From CALJFL01 sp963669435 (GTDB lineage: Bacteria; Pseudomonadota; Gammaproteobacteria; Pseudomonadales; Halieaceae): a stretch of DNA of 64,000 nucleotides. The DNA is taken from the NCBI GenBank assembly GCA_963669435.1, contig OY770025.1:1612001-1676000 (forward strand), given 5' to 3'. The position numbers were made by a program, and so were the translations under genes. Of this stretch, positions 17,331 through 26,277 are shown piece after piece. The notes under the pieces are model-generated. The model saw nothing but the letters and a program-made list of their open reading frames with translations, ran no database searches and was not told the DNA's origin. Position 1 is the stretch's first letter. The number at the start of each line of letters is the position of its first letter.

Positions 17331-18779
17331 GTGACTCCGAAAGTAAACAGACGCACCAAGATTGTCGCCACTATTGGACCTGGCAGCGAATCCGACGGGG
17401 TAATTGCCAAGCTTATCGGTGCCGGTGTCAATGTATTCCGGCTCAATTTCAGCCATGGCGACGCCAGCCAACATGCCAGGGTTGCTGAGCGTATCCGCAA
17501 GCAGGCCGCCCTGGCCGGGGTATACGTGGGGATACTCGCTGACCTACAAGGCCCCAAGATTCGAATCAGCACGTTCCGTGACGGCCACGTGGAACTCACC
17601 GAGGGCGATCGTTTTCGACTCGATCTCACCATTGCCGAAGGCGAGGGTGACATCCGCGGTGTAGGCCTGGACTACGAGGAACTGTGTGAACAGGTCGCAG
17701 CAGGTGACACCCTGCTACTCGACGATGGACGCATTCGCCTCACCGTGGACGGAGTTGATTCCGGCGCCGTGGACTGTTCCGTACTGGTAGGTGGCAAGCT
17801 GGGTTCGCGCAAAGGTATCAACCGACTCGGCGGTGGGCTCGCCGCACCCGCCCTCACCGCCAAGGATATCGCCGACATAGACAGTCTCGCCCAGGTACAG
17901 CCGGATTTCGTCGCTGTGTCCTTTGTTTCCAGCGCCGCTGATATCGAACAGGCACAGGCGCTCCTGCAGAAGCACCAACTGCACCCCGCCATCATCGCCA
18001 AAATTGAACGGGCCGAGGTCGTTGCCGAGGAAGACACGCTGAACGGCATCATTCGGGCCTCCTTCGGGATTATGGTGGCACGTGGCGATCTCGGCGTAGA
18101 AGTGGGGGATGCCCAGTTAATCGGCATCCAGAAAGACCTGATTTCGCGGGCCAGAAAAATGGACAGGGTGGTAATTACCGCCACCCAGATGATGGAATCG
18201 ATGATCAGCAACTCCATGCCCACCCGCGCAGAAGTTTTCGATGTGGCCAATGCGGTGCTTGATGGTACAGACGCGGTGATGCTGTCGGCAGAAACCGCGG
18301 TCGGACAGTATCCGGTGGAGGTGGTAACGGCGATGGCTGATGCGGCCCTGGGTGCGGAACGACACCGCGTGGCGCGGACTTCCAAATATCGACTCGATCG
18401 CCAGTTTGACAGCGCCCAGGAGACTATCGCCATGTCGGCGATCTACGCCGCCAATCACTTTGAGAATGTGCGCGGTATCGCCTGTCTCACCGAGTCGGGA
18501 AGAACCCCCCTGTTGATGTCGCGGCTAAGCTCTGGCCGGCCCATCTTCGCCCTGAGCGACCAGAGTGAAACCCTGCAAAAACTCAGCCTGTGTCGCGGTG
18601 TAGTGCCGCTGTATTTTGACGCCAGTGCCTTTGACAGCGACAGTGTCGAAGGGCGCGCCATCGAGTTCCTGCGCGACGGCGGTTACTTGCATAAAGACGA
18701 CTCCATCTTGTTAACCAAGGGGGCCGTGATGGGCCGTGCGGGCTCGACCAATATACTCAAGATTCTGCCTGTGGCCTGA
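17331..18779 (+). CDS. pyk: pyruvate kinase (type II)
   Basis: A 482-residue glycolytic enzyme that converts phosphoenolpyruvate and ADP to pyruvate and ATP. It has RRTKIVATIGPGS at the N terminus, FRLNFSHGD, the active-site signature with catalytic lysine (AIIAKIERAE), MVARGDLGVE, and TATQMMESMI. The frame is open from 17220, but relatives begin near VTPKVNRRTK, so I chose the GTG at 17331; a weak GGACAG precedes it. Length matches PykA. It is monocistronic. Confidence 0.93.
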   Translation: MTPKVNRRTKIVATIGPGSESDGVIAKLIGAGVNVFRLNFSHGDASQHARVAERIRKQAALAGVYVGILADLQGPKIRISTFRDGHVELTEGDRFRLDLTIAEGEGDIRGVGLDYEELCEQVAAGDTLLLDDGRIRLTVDGVDSGAVDCSVLVGGKLGSRKGINRLGGGLAAPALTAKDIADIDSLAQVQPDFVAVSFVSSAADIEQAQALLQKHQLHPAIIAKIERAEVVAEEDTLNGIIRASFGIMVARGDLGVEVGDAQLIGIQKDLISRARKMDRVVITATQMMESMISNSMPTRAEVFDVANAVLDGTDAVMLSAETAVGQYPVEVVTAMADAALGAERHRVARTSKYRLDRQFDSAQETIAMSAIYAANHFENVRGIACLTESGRTPLLMSRLSSGRPIFALSDQSETLQKLSLCRGVVPLYFDASAFDSDSVEGRAIEFLRDGGYLHKDDSILLTKGAVMGRAGSTNILKILPVA

Positions 18780-18885
18780 TACACGAATAGTCGCGACCAG
18801 GGCTTTTTGACTCAGCGCATGAGCAGCCCCTGAATAACAACCATTCCAACATATGACGGGCGCAGCCTACGCTCGCCGTGGCTGA

Positions 18886-20280
18886 CTAACGTGGAAAACT
18901 CAGGTGAGCACAAAAGCCCTCGCCATCGGCCCGAGGGTGGGCCGTGAATCGGGCGCCGTGTTGATCGGCAATGCGCGTCACAATCGATAGACCCAGGCCA
19001 GCGCCGACACCCTGACTGCCCGGCACCCGGTAAAACCGTTCGGCCAGGCGCTCAAACTCAGCTCCTGAAAGGGTGTTACAGTCGTTACAGATTTCCAGCT
19101 CGCATGCATCCGCGGTGCACTTCAGCGAAACATGGACCGTGGTCCCTGGCGTGCCGTAGCGGAAGGCATTGCCCAGCAGGTTGCGCAACAGGATTCCCAG
19201 CGATTCTTCGCTTGCCGCCAGGTTACATTCCGGGCCATCTATCAATTCAATCTGGAGCTCGTTATCGACCGCCAGGTGAGCCGTATCAGCCAGCGCCTCG
19301 GTTAACTGGGCGCGCACCTCGACAGCCTTTTTCGCCAGCGGGGCATCCGGATCTACCCTGGCCAGGGTCAGCAATTGCTGCACCGTGTGGGTTGCGCGGT
19401 CGACGCGCGCGCCAATTCGCTGCAACATATCCTGGGCAGGTTGCTCGCTGAGCTGCCGCTGGCAAAGTTGCAGCTCGGTTTTTATCGCGGCCAGGGGTGT
19501 CATCAGTTCATGCGCAGCATTGGCGGTAAATCGCTGTTCTGACTCCAGTGCAAAACCTAGTCGTTCCAACAATTGATTCAGTGCAGCTACGGTGGAATGC
19601 ATCTCCCGGGGCACCCCTTCCAGGCTCACCGCCTCCAGTTGCTGTGGGCTGCGCCGTGATATCTGCAAGGCCAGGTTCTTCAGGGGTACCAGGCCCCGTG
19701 TAACACCGAAGTAAACCAGCGCCACTGTCAGTGGCAACACGATCAGCAGGGGAAACAACGCCCGTACAAAGGTTTTCACCAGCGCCCAGCGCGCCTGGTC
19801 CAGCTCTATACCCACCATGATCCACAGGTCGTTGACCGCGTCATAGCGAGCGAGCAAACGCCAGTGGCTATGTTCCTCATCCTCAGCTTCAATTAACCTG
19901 AAAGAAAAGCCTTCCCGGGTTGGCGCTTCGAATCGCGGCGAGTTTTCCAGTACAGCGAGCAACTGCTCACCGAGGAAAATGTTCACCACCGGCGACAGGC
20001 CCTCGCTGGCGGGTGCCTCGATAACCATCGGGTTCAACACCATACGCTCGATGTGCTCGGCGCTACCAATGCCCGGGACGGTTTTGCCGGAGTCAATCTC
20101 GGTGGCAAAGACCTCGGTGATATACGTTACCAGGCTGGAGTACTGCTCCAGTTGTCGATCCACCTGTTCCAGCAATGCCCTGCTGGCGTAGGCGCCGGTT
20201 ATTGCGGCTGAACCAACCCACGCGAACAGCGTCAGCGCCAGCAGGATCAGGATCAGGCGTTTGCGCAGGGAGCCGGTCAT
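18886..20280 (-). CDS. sensor histidine kinase (QseC/PmrB-like)
   Basis: A 464-residue inner-membrane sensor. Helices at about residues 8-32 and 170-192 enclose a periplasmic domain of roughly 135 residues. The phosphorylated residue is His257 in NAAHELMTPLAAI, followed by an ATPase domain with NLLGNAFRYG, and GAGLGLSIV. The start overlaps the regulator stop by four bases, so the pair is one operon with the regulator first. The periplasmic domain resembles the 2CSK_N type seen in QseC-like kinases. The signal is unknown. Confidence 0.92.
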   Translation of the reverse strand: MTGSLRKRLILILLALTLFAWVGSAAITGAYASRALLEQVDRQLEQYSSLVTYITEVFATEIDSGKTVPGIGSAEHIERMVLNPMVIEAPASEGLSPVVNIFLGEQLLAVLENSPRFEAPTREGFSFRLIEAEDEEHSHWRLLARYDAVNDLWIMVGIELDQARWALVKTFVRALFPLLIVLPLTVALVYFGVTRGLVPLKNLALQISRRSPQQLEAVSLEGVPREMHSTVAALNQLLERLGFALESEQRFTANAAHELMTPLAAIKTELQLCQRQLSEQPAQDMLQRIGARVDRATHTVQQLLTLARVDPDAPLAKKAVEVRAQLTEALADTAHLAVDNELQIELIDGPECNLAASEESLGILLRNLLGNAFRYGTPGTTVHVSLKCTADACELEICNDCNTLSGAEFERLAERFYRVPGSQGVGAGLGLSIVTRIADQHGARFTAHPRADGEGFCAHLSFPR

Positions 20281-20933
20281 TGCTGCATCCGATAGCCGAC
20301 CCCACGCATGGTTTCTATGACCTCGCCACCAAAACGCTTGCGCAATCGCGAAACATAAACCTCAACGGTATTGGAGCCAACTTCCTCCCCCCAACTGTAG
20401 ATCCCCTCTTCCAGGCGCGCCCGGGACACAAAGCGCCCGGCATTGCGCATGAGAATCTCCAGGATGGCAAACTCCCGGGCGGTAAGCGTGTGGGATTCGC
20501 CAGCGAACTGCACGGTGCGGTCCACCGGGTCTACGACGATGCCACCGGCGGCGAGTTGCTGGGCCTTGTTATCACCCTGGCGCCGCAGCAGGGAACGAAC
20601 ACGGGCGAACAACTCATCCATCTCGAAGGGCTTGGTAAGGTAGTCGTCGGCTCCTGAATCGAGGCCGTCGACCTTGTCTGCGAGGGTATTGCGAGCGGTC
20701 AACAACAGCACTGGCAGCAGGTGCTTGTCACTGCGCAACTGGCGCAGCACCTGCATTCCGGGCACCCCGGGTAGCCCCAGATCCAGGATAAGCAGGTCGT
20801 AAGGTGTGGCAGACAAACTGGCACGCACCGCGTCACCCGACAGCAGCCAGTCCACCGCGTACTGTTCCAGTTTCAGCGCGGCCTCCAGGGACTCGCCGAG
20901 CTGAACATCATCTTCCACCAATAAAATTCGCAC
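20277..20933 (-). CDS. response regulator, OmpR/PhoB family (QseB-like)
   Basis: A 218-residue regulator with a receiver domain (acidic pair DD at 8-9, phosphorylated Asp51 in LILDLGLPG, Lys in LTKPF) and a C-terminal winged helix ending in VYVSRLRKRFG and IETMRGVGYRM. It is the first gene of a two-gene operon with the kinase. Its targets are not evident; the cold-shock gene lies divergently 284 bases away and could share regulation. Confidence 0.93.
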   Translation of the reverse strand: MRILLVEDDVQLGESLEAALKLEQYAVDWLLSGDAVRASLSATPYDLLILDLGLPGVPGMQVLRQLRSDKHLLPVLLLTARNTLADKVDGLDSGADDYLTKPFEMDELFARVRSLLRRQGDNKAQQLAAGGIVVDPVDRTVQFAGESHTLTAREFAILEILMRNAGRFVSRARLEEGIYSWGEEVGSNTVEVYVSRLRKRFGGEVIETMRGVGYRMQQ

Positions 20934-21051
20934 ACATGCCTCACAATCGCGCCTTCGGCGCAGCTTATAGGCTCGCGGATGAAGATTAAACTGGCCTTAA
21001 TGCGGGCCGGGAAAAGCCGCAATATTCCCACATTAATTTCAAAACATGCTG

Positions 21052-21217
21052 TGGCAACCCAGTGGAGCAGTGCTAAACTGCCTAAAGCTGAATCCTTCAG
21101 CGGTATTTATGTGAGCGCTCAGAGTTCCTTTTCAGTCCTCGATTCGCACTATTAAATAATTTTTTTGAAATGTCTGCGGCCTCGAGGTCCAGCAAAAGCA
21201 ACACAGGTAATTAGAAT
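21052..21217 (+). promoter_or_regulatory. putative promoter and long leader of the cold-shock gene
   Basis: TGGCAA (21052-21057), a 16-base spacer and TAAACT (21074-21079) preceded by TG form an extended -10 promoter. A start near 21086 would give an untranslated leader of about 130 bases, comparable to the long leaders of cspA-type genes that act as RNA thermosensors. The leader includes an AT-rich patch (ATTAAATAATTTTTTT) at about 21148-21168. No structure was computed. Confidence 0.4.
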
Positions 21218-21424
21218 ATGTCTACAGTAACCGGCACAGTTAAGTGGTTCAACGAAACAAAGGGCTTCGGCTTTATCGAGCAAGAAGGAGGCCCCGACGT
21301 CTTCGTTCATTTCAGCGCCATTCAGGGAGACGGATTCAAGACTCTGGCAGATGGCCAGAAAGTTGAGTTCACCGTCGCCGACGGCCAGAAAGGTCCCCAG
21401 GCTGAAAACGTAGTGCCAGTCTAA
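21218..21424 (+). CDS. cold-shock protein, CspA family
   Basis: A 68-residue single cold-shock domain that binds single-stranded RNA/DNA and melts mRNA structure. Both RNA-binding motifs are intact: KGFGFIE (RNP1) and VFVHF (RNP2). Length is exactly that of the family. A strong terminator follows, so it is monocistronic. Whether it is cold-induced or constitutive cannot be said from the protein alone. Confidence 0.96.
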   Translation: MSTVTGTVKWFNETKGFGFIEQEGGPDVFVHFSAIQGDGFKTLADGQKVEFTVADGQKGPQAENVVPV

Positions 21425-21471
21425 GCAAAACGTTTCACCCGGCCCTGGGGGCAACATAACCCGGCGGCCAC

Positions 21472-21501
21472 AAAAAAGGAGCACCCAGTGCTCCTTTTTT
21501 T
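21472..21501 (+). terminator. intrinsic terminator after the cold-shock gene
   Basis: GGAGCAC and GTGCTCC form the stem around a CCA loop; six flanking A's pair with the T run that follows. The structure is nearly symmetric and could also stop transcripts from the minus strand. Confidence 0.92.
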
Positions 21502-21552
21502 ATGCCTGCTCGTTATGTCTGCCCGTACGCGGCAGACAGCAGCTAGCTCTAA

Positions 21553-22902
21553 TTAAACCGGTTCGCTAAGCTTCTTCTGCCGCTCAAGCTCTGAATTCAG
21601 ATACTTAATCCATTGCTTGGCATACTTCTCTGAACGCTTATCCTTGCCAGCGCGAACAAACGCATCCCGGGCCTTGTTGTACTGGCCGTCATTGAAATAG
21701 GCCATGCCAAGTACAAGACGCGCATTATCGGGGCGTTTTACTCCGCCGCGTGAAAGCCCCTTGTTGATGGCTTCAATGGCCTTTTTGTACTGGTCTCCGT
21801 CCAGATAAATGTTACCGAGACGTGCGTAGAGCTCGCCGGAGTCCGACTTGGCAGCCGCTGTTTCCATCGCTGGAATCGCGTCCTTGACCTCCTGCGCCTG
21901 ACGGAAGGCGTTACCCAATATCTCGTAGTTCTTCGACGTCGGTTCTACAGACTCGTCCTTCAGGCCGCGGTCAAGCACCTTTGCTGCTTTATAGGGAACA
22001 TCACCGTTCAGGTACAGGTAGGCCATGGTGACCTGCTCGGTGCCCTTGTCCAGCATGTCCTGTACATAAGCAGTTTCCATGGCGGCCAGTTGCTCAGCCT
22101 CTTTCTTCTGCTCGCCGTACATGTGTGACACTTGCACCCAATACTGCTTCTTGGGGTAGTGAGTCAGCAACTCTTCCAGCACGGATACCGCGTTATTCAC
22201 GTCGCCCTTGTCGAAATAGAGGAAGCGCGCGAGGTTATACCACTGTTCCTTGGGCACCTTCTCCTTGGCCTTGTACATATTGATCGCTTTTTCAACGTTC
22301 AGCAGCGACTTATCGTAGTCCTTGAGCTGGTAATAGCCCTGGGCCAACAAGACATAAGCACCCTCAGGTGGGTTTTCTGTCATCTGGAACCACTGATTGA
22401 GAGCATTGATACCCTGTTGCCAGCGCTCCTGGACAAAGTACAACTGAGCGACCGTGTAACGGGTGTTGATCTCCATGGCCAGCGGAATGTCGGGTTGCTT
22501 GATCACGTTCTCGTAAGCCTGCAGGGCCTTGGCATAGTCTTCACGCGAATAGTGGATAAACGCATAGAGATTGTAGACATTGGCCGCTTCATAGCTGTTC
22601 AGCTTGGTCGCCTCACGATTAGCCGCCAGCATGTCGTCGAGAATCTCGGAAGCGGTGGCAAAGTCCTTGGCCTCCGCCGCCGCCTGGGCTTCCGCCAGTT
22701 TCTCGTAGACCTTATTTCTCAACGCGGGAGTACGCCGCGTCTCCTGCTGCTTTTTGGGCTGACCCTCTTCCTGCGCAATTGCTGCAGACCAGGGCGTGAG
22801 CCCAACATCGCTCTGCAATTGTGATAAGCCCACCTGTGCCGCTACCACCGGGGTGGCCAGCAGTACTGCACGTGTCCAATTTTGGAGATCAAGCAATTTC
22901 AT
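21553..22902 (-). CDS. TPR-repeat protein of the TonB cluster (TtpA-like)
   Basis: A 449-residue exported protein: an N-terminal hydrophobic segment (about residues 12-28) is followed by a polar linker and then tandem tetratricopeptide repeats from about residue 65 to the end. It is the last gene of a seven-gene operon that begins with DUF3450. TPR proteins in this position (TtpA in vibrios) are linked to TonB2-type energy transduction. The repeats probably scaffold protein contacts in the periplasm; the partner is inferred to be TonB or the ExbB-like protein. Confidence 0.85.
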   Translation of the reverse strand: MKLLDLQNWTRAVLLATPVVAAQVGLSQLQSDVGLTPWSAAIAQEEGQPKKQQETRRTPALRNKVYEKLAEAQAAAEAKDFATASEILDDMLAANREATKLNSYEAANVYNLYAFIHYSREDYAKALQAYENVIKQPDIPLAMEINTRYTVAQLYFVQERWQQGINALNQWFQMTENPPEGAYVLLAQGYYQLKDYDKSLLNVEKAINMYKAKEKVPKEQWYNLARFLYFDKGDVNNAVSVLEELLTHYPKKQYWVQVSHMYGEQKKEAEQLAAMETAYVQDMLDKGTEQVTMAYLYLNGDVPYKAAKVLDRGLKDESVEPTSKNYEILGNAFRQAQEVKDAIPAMETAAAKSDSGELYARLGNIYLDGDQYKKAIEAINKGLSRGGVKRPDNARLVLGMAYFNDGQYNKARDAFVRAGKDKRSEKYAKQWIKYLNSELERQKKLSEPV

Positions 22903-22920
22903 AACACTGTAACCGCTGTT

Positions 22921-23526
22921 TTACTGTTCCAACTCGTAAGTAAACTTGTTCTGCACGCCGGCCACTTCAATGGGCTCGCCATCCACCACGCGTGGCTTGT
23001 ACTTGAACTTGAGTGACGCTTTCACCGAGGCGCTCTCAAACACGCCCGACGGCTGGCAGTCGACCGGCTGCGGATCGCGTATTGAGCCCGATTTAGTCAC
23101 CGTGTACTCGACAATACAGTAACCGGTAATCCCACGCGTTTGTGCACGCCGCGGATAGATGGGCGCCACCTTCACAATCGGCAGGTACTCACCATCACCT
23201 GAGGACATACCCGAGGACGACAGCTCGATATTGATGCTGGCCGAAGGCGCTGTATTGGCGATGTCGGTGTCCATGTCCAGGTCCAGCTGCGCCATTTCCA
23301 GGTCGGGTGGCGGCTCTTCTGGTTCCTCGGTTTTCTCCGGCTTGCGCGTCGCCACATCCAACTGTATTTCCTCGTCGGGCTGCACCAACTCTGCAATCTT
23401 GGTACTAGAGACTTCCGGGTTCTCAAATTCACTATCGATCAGGTTGTGCATGATCAGGAACAACCCCACCACAACCGGGATAGACAACAGTATCGCTACA
23501 ATTAATCTCACTGAACTATTACCCAT
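22921..23526 (-). CDS. tonB: TonB energy transducer
   Basis: A 201-residue TonB2-type protein that carries proton-motive energy to outer-membrane receptors. One N-terminal helix (about residues 7-27) is followed by a short Glu/Pro-rich spacer (KTEEPEEPPPD) and the TonB C-terminal domain beginning at VKVAPIYPRRAQTRGITGY. The spacer is much shorter than in E. coli TonB. The open frame reaches 23559, but the ATG at 23526 with GGGGTAAG upstream leaves a 5-base gap to exbD, so I use it. Confidence 0.93.
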   Translation of the reverse strand: MGNSSVRLIVAILLSIPVVVGLFLIMHNLIDSEFENPEVSSTKIAELVQPDEEIQLDVATRKPEKTEEPEEPPPDLEMAQLDLDMDTDIANTAPSASINIELSSSGMSSGDGEYLPIVKVAPIYPRRAQTRGITGYCIVEYTVTKSGSIRDPQPVDCQPSGVFESASVKASLKFKYKPRVVDGEPIEVAGVQNKFTYELEQ

Positions 23527-23531
23527 CGTAC

Positions 23532-23954
23532 TTACCCCACGTCCGTCGTGGAGGCACACAATGGCGCATCCATCAGGGGTTTGATCACACCCATCAACTC
23601 GCTCAGTACCGAAGTAGGCGCATCGACATCAGCCTGGATGACAAAGTTTGCCTTGGGCGCTTCCTTCTTGGCGGCCTCGGCCAGGCGATAGGTACGACCC
23701 ATCGGAACCTGCTTCTTGTCGTAGTAGATGTCGCCGACAGAATTGACAGCAAAAATGATCGTGCCGCGCTCACAGGGAGAGGTGGTCACCGCCTCGGAAC
23801 GTAAAATGTCGATGCCTGGCTCCTTAACAAAGGATGAGGTCACAATGAAAAAGATGAGCATGATGAACACGACGTCCAGCATTGGAGTCAGGTCGATTTC
23901 ACCCTCGCCGCCGCCGTCAGCCCCACGCCCTTGTGCTTTACCACGCATGCTCAC
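23532..23954 (-). CDS. exbD: ExbD-family proton channel subunit (second copy)
   Basis: A 140-residue protein with a single helix directly after the EIDLTPMLDVVFIMLIFF motif; the aspartate in PMLD is the proton-carrying residue. The periplasmic part is a compact ExbD domain. It overlaps the preceding exbD by four bases and differs clearly from it outside the helix, so the two may form mixed or alternative stators. The N terminus has a Gly-rich stretch (GRGADGGGEG) before the helix. Confidence 0.93.
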   Translation of the reverse strand: MSMRGKAQGRGADGGGEGEIDLTPMLDVVFIMLIFFIVTSSFVKEPGIDILRSEAVTTSPCERGTIIFAVNSVGDIYYDKKQVPMGRTYRLAEAAKKEAPKANFVIQADVDAPTSVLSELMGVIKPLMDAPLCASTTDVG

Positions 23955-24361
23955 TGCTGTTCCTCCGCTGGCCAGTTCACCTGTTTAACACCCGCTTCAC
24001 GGGCAGCATCGGCGACCTCCAGAAGCGTGCCGGCACTGGCGCCAGGCTCTGTTTTCACCGAGAAAGACTGCTCAGGGTCGGACGCCAACAGGCGTGCGAT
24101 GTTTGCCCTGGCCGCTCGGATATCGATGCGGCGGTTCTCCATCCAGATCTGATCGTCACCGGTGATGGTCACGGAGATGCTGGTGGCATCCGGGTCAGGT
24201 GGGTTGTTGTTGCTATCGGGTCGATTAACCTCGATACCGGCCTCCTTGAGGAAGGAGGCGACGACGATGAAGAAGATCAGCATGATAAACACCACGTCGA
24301 GCATTGGCGTTAAATCGATCTGCGCCTCATCGGCATCTGCTTCTCTGTTTCTCTTACGCAT
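23951..24361 (-). CDS. exbD: ExbD-family proton channel subunit (first copy)
   Basis: A 136-residue ExbD with the QIDLTPMLDVVFIMLIFFIV motif around the proton-carrying aspartate and one helix at about residues 20-40. The periplasmic domain follows. It lies 13 bases after exbB and overlaps the next exbD in an ATGA arrangement. Paired exbD genes are usual in TonB2-type clusters. Confidence 0.93.
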   Translation of the reverse strand: MRKRNREADADEAQIDLTPMLDVVFIMLIFFIVVASFLKEAGIEVNRPDSNNNPPDPDATSISVTITGDDQIWMENRRIDIRAARANIARLLASDPEQSFSVKTEPGASAGTLLEVADAAREAGVKQVNWPAEEQQ

Positions 24362-24374
24362 TAATCAGGCTCTA

Positions 24375-24893
24375 TTAATGGTCTGTAGTCAGGTTGTCCT
24401 GCAGGAATTCACTTTCCCGCTGAGCAATCTGAGTGACATACGTATTAGCAAAAACGCCAGACAGGGCGGCAACCATGCCGGCCATCGTTGGAATCGTGGC
24501 CTGCTGCACACCACCGGCCATTGACTTGGCATCGCCACCGCCGGTTACCGCCATGATGTTAAACACCTCAATCATCCCGGTAACCGTGCCGAGCAGTCCC
24601 AACAGTGGGCACAATGCCACCATGGTCTTGATCTCTGGCAGAAAGCGGTTGATTTCCATCCGCGACTTGGAGATCAGCATTTCACGGATCTGGTGTGCCT
24701 CCCAGGACTTCCGCTCGGGGCGGCCTTCCCACTGGGCAATCACATTGGCTACATCGGCCTTCCAACCAAACTGCAGGTACCAGATGCGCTCGAATATCAG
24801 CATCCACATGACCAGCAGCAGGGCGGCGATCAGCCACAGGACGTCACCGCCCTTGTCCATAAAGCCGAGCAGAGTTTCGACCATGCCGCCCAT
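24375..24893 (-). CDS. exbB: ExbB/TolQ-family proton channel (short)
   Basis: A 172-residue inner-membrane protein with the MotA/TolQ/ExbB fold: a first helix at about residues 14-32, a cytoplasmic loop and two helices later, with the motif VALCPLLGLLGTVTGMIEVF. Length is that of small ExbB2 proteins. It follows the long ExbB-like gene by one base and precedes two exbD genes. Confidence 0.92.
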   Translation of the reverse strand: MGGMVETLLGFMDKGGDVLWLIAALLLVMWMLIFERIWYLQFGWKADVANVIAQWEGRPERKSWEAHQIREMLISKSRMEINRFLPEIKTMVALCPLLGLLGTVTGMIEVFNIMAVTGGGDAKSMAGGVQQATIPTMAGMVAALSGVFANTYVTQIAQRESEFLQDNLTTDH

Positions 24894-24894
24894 A

Positions 24895-26277
24895 TCAAGA
24901 CCTCAGATTGGCTTCTGTGTGCTCGGCAATCATGCCGGTAGTCTGTTCGTCGAGGATGTGGATGATCCGCTGGGCGCGGCCATTGACCACGGTGTGCAGG
25001 AGTACCGTCGGGATTGCAACCAACAGACCCAATACCGTAGTGATCAATGCACCGGAAATACCGCCGGCCATTGCTTTCGGATCGCCCGCACCAAAGATGG
25101 TGATCGCCTGGAAGGTAATAATCATACCAGTCACCGTACCCAACAGACCCATCAGCGGCGCCACTGCCGCGATGATCTTCAATAAGGTAAGACCACTTTC
25201 CAGCTTGGGAGTTTCCTTCAAAATACCCTCAGACAGTTTGAGTTCCAGCGTCTCAGTGTCCATAGAGGGGTTGTCCTCGTGGATCTTCAACACACGACCC
25301 AGTGGGTTGTTGTCGTTGGCCTTATCGCTCTTGAGCTGGGAACTAACCTTGCCACCGACAGCCGCCAGCACAATCATGCGGTAGATAGCCAGCAGGAAGG
25401 CGAAGATGCCCACTGCAGTAATGGCGTAACCCACGTAGCCACCCTGGTGCCAGCGCTCTTCGAGAGTTGGCGTATCAATGATAGCCGCCAGGAAGGAGCC
25501 GCCGGTCGGACCAGTGGGGTCCACACCGAAGGAGTTCAGGCTACCAGATGCGGAAGACAGGTCAGCTGCCCAACCGGTGTAGGGGCCGCTGGGCTGGCGT
25601 GGCAGCTCGCTGAGCTTGCCGTTATCGTAGCTAAGGTAGTTACCATTGGTGTCGATGATGTTAAAGGCACCGACCCGCACCACCTCGCGTTCGCCGAGTT
25701 CACCGGCGGGAGAGGCAACTTCGGTATTGAACCGTGACACAACACCGGTCTCACGGATTTCACGGAGCAGCTCGAACCACACGCGCTCGATTTCCTCGAT
25801 GCTGGGCAGGGTGTCCGAGTCGGTCATCTTGGCGATGAATGCTCCCAGAAAATCACCGCGGCCAGGATATTGCGCCGAGGCCAGGGAAACTTCGATGTTG
25901 GATGCCAGGTCACCGGACGCAGAAGTCAAGTGGCCGAACAGCTCTGTCAGCGTACCGAGGCGCTCCTGCAGCTGCTTCTGCTTGTCGGCGATCAGCAGGT
26001 CATTGTCTTCAAACTCTTTCTCCAGACGAGCACTGCGCTGTTCTTCGCGAGTGCGCTCGGCTTCCGCCTGCTTCAGGGCATTGGCCTGATTGGCCTTTTC
26101 CCGGGCAAATGCGGCTTCACGGTCACGATTTTCCTTGGCTTCAGTGACCTGGCCCTGCTTGACGAAATCAAGCAACTGATCCAGGGACTGAGCTTCCTGC
26201 GCTACAGCGGAACCCGCTGAAAACGTCAACGTGCTGCAGAGGGCAAGCGCAGCGGCTTTTACAAATTTAACGCTCAT
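24895..26277 (-). CDS. long ExbB-like protein with periplasmic coiled coil (TtpC-like)
   Basis: A 460-residue protein. A signal peptide (about residues 1-26) leads to a coiled-coil stretch rich in Glu, Arg and Ala (about 35-115) and a periplasmic domain; a membrane helix near 285-305 opens the C-terminal MotA/TolQ/ExbB domain with the motif VAPLMGLLGTVTGMIITF. This architecture is that of TtpC, required for TonB2 function in vibrios. It overlaps the DUF3450 gene by one base. Having both this and a short ExbB suggests a two-stage energy complex; that is inference. Confidence 0.9.
   Translation of the reverse strand: MSVKFVKAAALALCSTLTFSAGSAVAQEAQSLDQLLDFVKQGQVTEAKENRDREAAFAREKANQANALKQAEAERTREEQRSARLEKEFEDNDLLIADKQKQLQERLGTLTELFGHLTSASGDLASNIEVSLASAQYPGRGDFLGAFIAKMTDSDTLPSIEEIERVWFELLREIRETGVVSRFNTEVASPAGELGEREVVRVGAFNIIDTNGNYLSYDNGKLSELPRQPSGPYTGWAADLSSASGSLNSFGVDPTGPTGGSFLAAIIDTPTLEERWHQGGYVGYAITAVGIFAFLLAIYRMIVLAAVGGKVSSQLKSDKANDNNPLGRVLKIHEDNPSMDTETLELKLSEGILKETPKLESGLTLLKIIAAVAPLMGLLGTVTGMIITFQAITIFGAGDPKAMAGGISGALITTVLGLLVAIPTVLLHTVVNGRAQRIIHILDEQTTGMIAEHTEANLRS

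Noticed and set aside
22132..22824. 230-residue open frame opposite the TPR gene
   Set aside because: Long leucine- and valine-rich antisense frame produced by the codon pattern of the TPR gene.
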